Assembly (NCBI GenBank): GCA_029204225.1
Contig: CM055098.1
Location: 24,617,367 to 24,681,366 of the forward strand
Direction: 5' to 3'
Source: Diphasiastrum complanatum
Taxonomy: Eukaryota; Streptophyta; Lycopodiopsida; Lycopodiales; Lycopodiaceae
DNA: 64,000 bases
The position numbers and the translations under genes are program-made. The notes beneath the pieces were generated by a model, which saw nothing but the letters and a program-made list of their open reading frames with translations, did no database searches and was not told the origin of the DNA. Shown piece by piece: positions 62,821 to 64,000 of the stretch; position 1 is the stretch's first letter, and every line of letters starts with the position of its first letter.

Positions 62821-62985
62821 GGCGTTTCGCCCTTAAAAACAAACGTTTTGGGTCACGTATGTAGCGTTTTGGGCCTTCGTCTGGCGTTTCGGGTCAGCAA
62901 ATAGACGTTTTGGGGCAGCTTGATGGCATTTCAAGGCCTTTTGGCGGCGTTTCGAGCTTGTGTGTCGTGTTTCAGACCTATTCAA
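62821..62985. repeat. 21-bp-period degenerate minisatellite
   Basis: The word CGTTT (or a one-base variant) occurs at 62823, 62844, 62865, 62885, 62906, 62927, 62948 and 62968, spacing 20-21 bp each time. The consensus start is GGCGTTTCGGG. The stretch is richer in G+C and CpG than its surroundings. Frames across it are not supported as genes. Confidence 0.85.
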
Positions 62986-63642
62986 CACCTTTCCAGTAAC
63001 AGAATGCAGCCAACAAACCTGCAAAACACTATTTTCCAGCCAAAAAACTCTGTTTTTCACTCAAATCTCCTCCAAAATCTGTGATTTTTTATGTAATGAG
63101 TTACAAATCCAACTCTCCTTGCAGTTGGCTACCTCCCAACACTACTCTCACTGAAAATGATGGAGGATACTGAGTTTTCCATACCTATTCTACTTACTTG
63201 CACAAGTTTCACACAAAATCACAAAAGTAGACTCAATGAAATCACAGTTTCTCAGTTCCTAAATGCTTCATAACTGTGAATGGCAGTACTAGACACAGTC
63301 TAGTGTGATTTGCAGTTCTCTAAACAAACAAATGAGAGATTTCTTGGCAAAACTCTCTCACAAATGCACTTTTCATACAACACTTGGAAGTATTGTAAAA
63401 ATTTTCCCAACTCAACAGATTTTCAATCTGTCTGATGCTACTCTGGCCTTTCTGATGCCTCCGGGACTGTGTCTTCGTTCCCCACTGATGATTCTGAGCT
63501 CCAAAACCTGCAAAATACTCCAAGGAAGAATTTCTTCCAGCTTTTGCCTCTCCAAGCTTTCACCTCCTATGAAGGACTTTCTCACTTCATTGCGGAGCCT
63601 GTGACAAGCTGTATCCACTGATCAGGCACGCAGGACAATCGG

Positions 63643-63654
63643 GCTCTGATACCA
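63643..63654 (-). other. primer-binding site, initiator tRNA-Met (minus strand)
   Basis: The minus strand reads TGGTATCAGAGC immediately after TTGACA of the right terminal repeat. Confidence 0.88.
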
Positions 63655-63727
63655 TGTCAATAATCTGATGAGCACTATCAATCAATCACCATAAGTAATC
63701 ACCAAGAGAAAGAGGAAGAACACACCA

Positions 63728-64000
63728 TCACACTATTGCACTAACTAAAAGAAGAAGTTGTCAAATCTATGTCAATATATGGGTTTTCTAGCTACCCATC
63801 ACCTTCTCATGTGAAGTCACCTAATTGCCTAATTGTACTATTTGTCTTACTATTTTGAAAGATGTCCACAACTAATGTAGGTAAAATTTAATAACAATTT
63901 TTTTATTCTTTTTATAGTGTTCCATCTACAATGATAATAGTCTCTCTATTTATCCTCTTTCTAATATACTAGAAAAAAAGATCAAGTTGAAAATGTAAAT
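63728..64000. other. right end of the window, nothing recognised
   Basis: AT-rich DNA without features. If the right repeat belongs to a longer LTR, that LTR would continue here. Confidence 0.4.

Larger units (their letters stand above)
62055..63727 (-). mobile_element. candidate small non-autonomous LTR element (TRIM-like) with 73-bp terminal repeats
   Basis: 62055-62127 and 63655-63727 are direct repeats with one mismatch, beginning TGTCAA and ending CACACCA on plus (TGGTGTG...TTGACA on minus, so TG...CA). A Met-tRNA primer site lies on the minus strand immediately inside the right repeat. The 1.5-kb interior has no gag or pol motif. Against it: no matching 5-bp target duplication (GCTAT versus TCACA) and no clear polypurine tract at the left repeat, so the left copy may be a truncated larger LTR. 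Confidence 0.5.

Noticed and set aside
63305-63618. Open frames of 68-99 codons on both strands near the right primer site
   Set aside because: No domain, no conserved neighbour and a likely non-coding leader of an LTR element.

Overview
This window looks like nuclear DNA of a large, repeat-rich plant genome. The evidence is initiator-methionine-primed Ty1/copia elements, Ty3/gypsy elements, very long CT/CA microsatellites, and one intact plant-type secreted gene, an 8-cysteine lipid-transfer protein. The species cannot be read from the sequence. A non-seed plant such as a fern, lycophyte or moss is possible but only a guess. I found no rRNA or tRNA genes, CRISPR arrays or bacterial operons. 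Many apparent reading frames begin at TTG or GTG or run through microsatellites and are not genes.

Layout. 0.1-0.3 kb: CT/CA microsatellite. 0.8-5 kb: minus-strand remains resembling a Helentron-type rolling-circle transposon (endonuclease-like domain, a possible RPA-like zinc-binding exon, unrecognised frames). 5.2-8.1 kb: a diverged array of roughly 450-bp units split by a CT/GT microsatellite. 10.5-16.6 kb: copia element 1, with TSD TGTGG and 650-bp LTRs, whose reverse transcriptase has been replaced by about 1.07 kb of unrelated open sequence. 16.6-21.2 kb: no gene, several short tandem duplications. 21.6-22.06 kb: lipid-transfer-protein gene with TATA box, minus strand. 24.7-32.0 kb: a minus-strand gypsy pol split by copia element 2 (TSD GTAGA), a sister of element 1 that keeps its RT but has a frameshift, a nonsense codon and a small deletion. 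32.1-35.2 kb: another LTR plus primer site followed by non-coding DNA. 35.3-42 kb: two minus-strand copia remnants. 42.8-47.6 kb: a plus-strand copia RT/RNase H interrupted by a 3.3-kb GAG-only gypsy-type element (TSD TCCTA). 47.7-49.8 kb: plus-strand gypsy pol. 49.8-53.5 kb: two copia fragments joined head to head. 53.7-54.2 kb: a 28/24-bp minisatellite. 54.7-56.1 kb: gypsy gag. 56.2-64 kb: LTR pieces, unrecognised element sequence, microsatellites and a 21-bp-period GC-richer array.

Function. Only the lipid-transfer-protein gene looks like a working host gene. Elements 1 and 2 are young: by eye their LTR pairs differ at about 16 and 12 of 650 positions. Neither can encode a complete set of replication proteins. 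Both carry the same in-frame TAA inside gag. Across unrelated elements the commonest lesion is a glutamine codon turned into a stop, as expected from C-to-T decay of methylated repeats.
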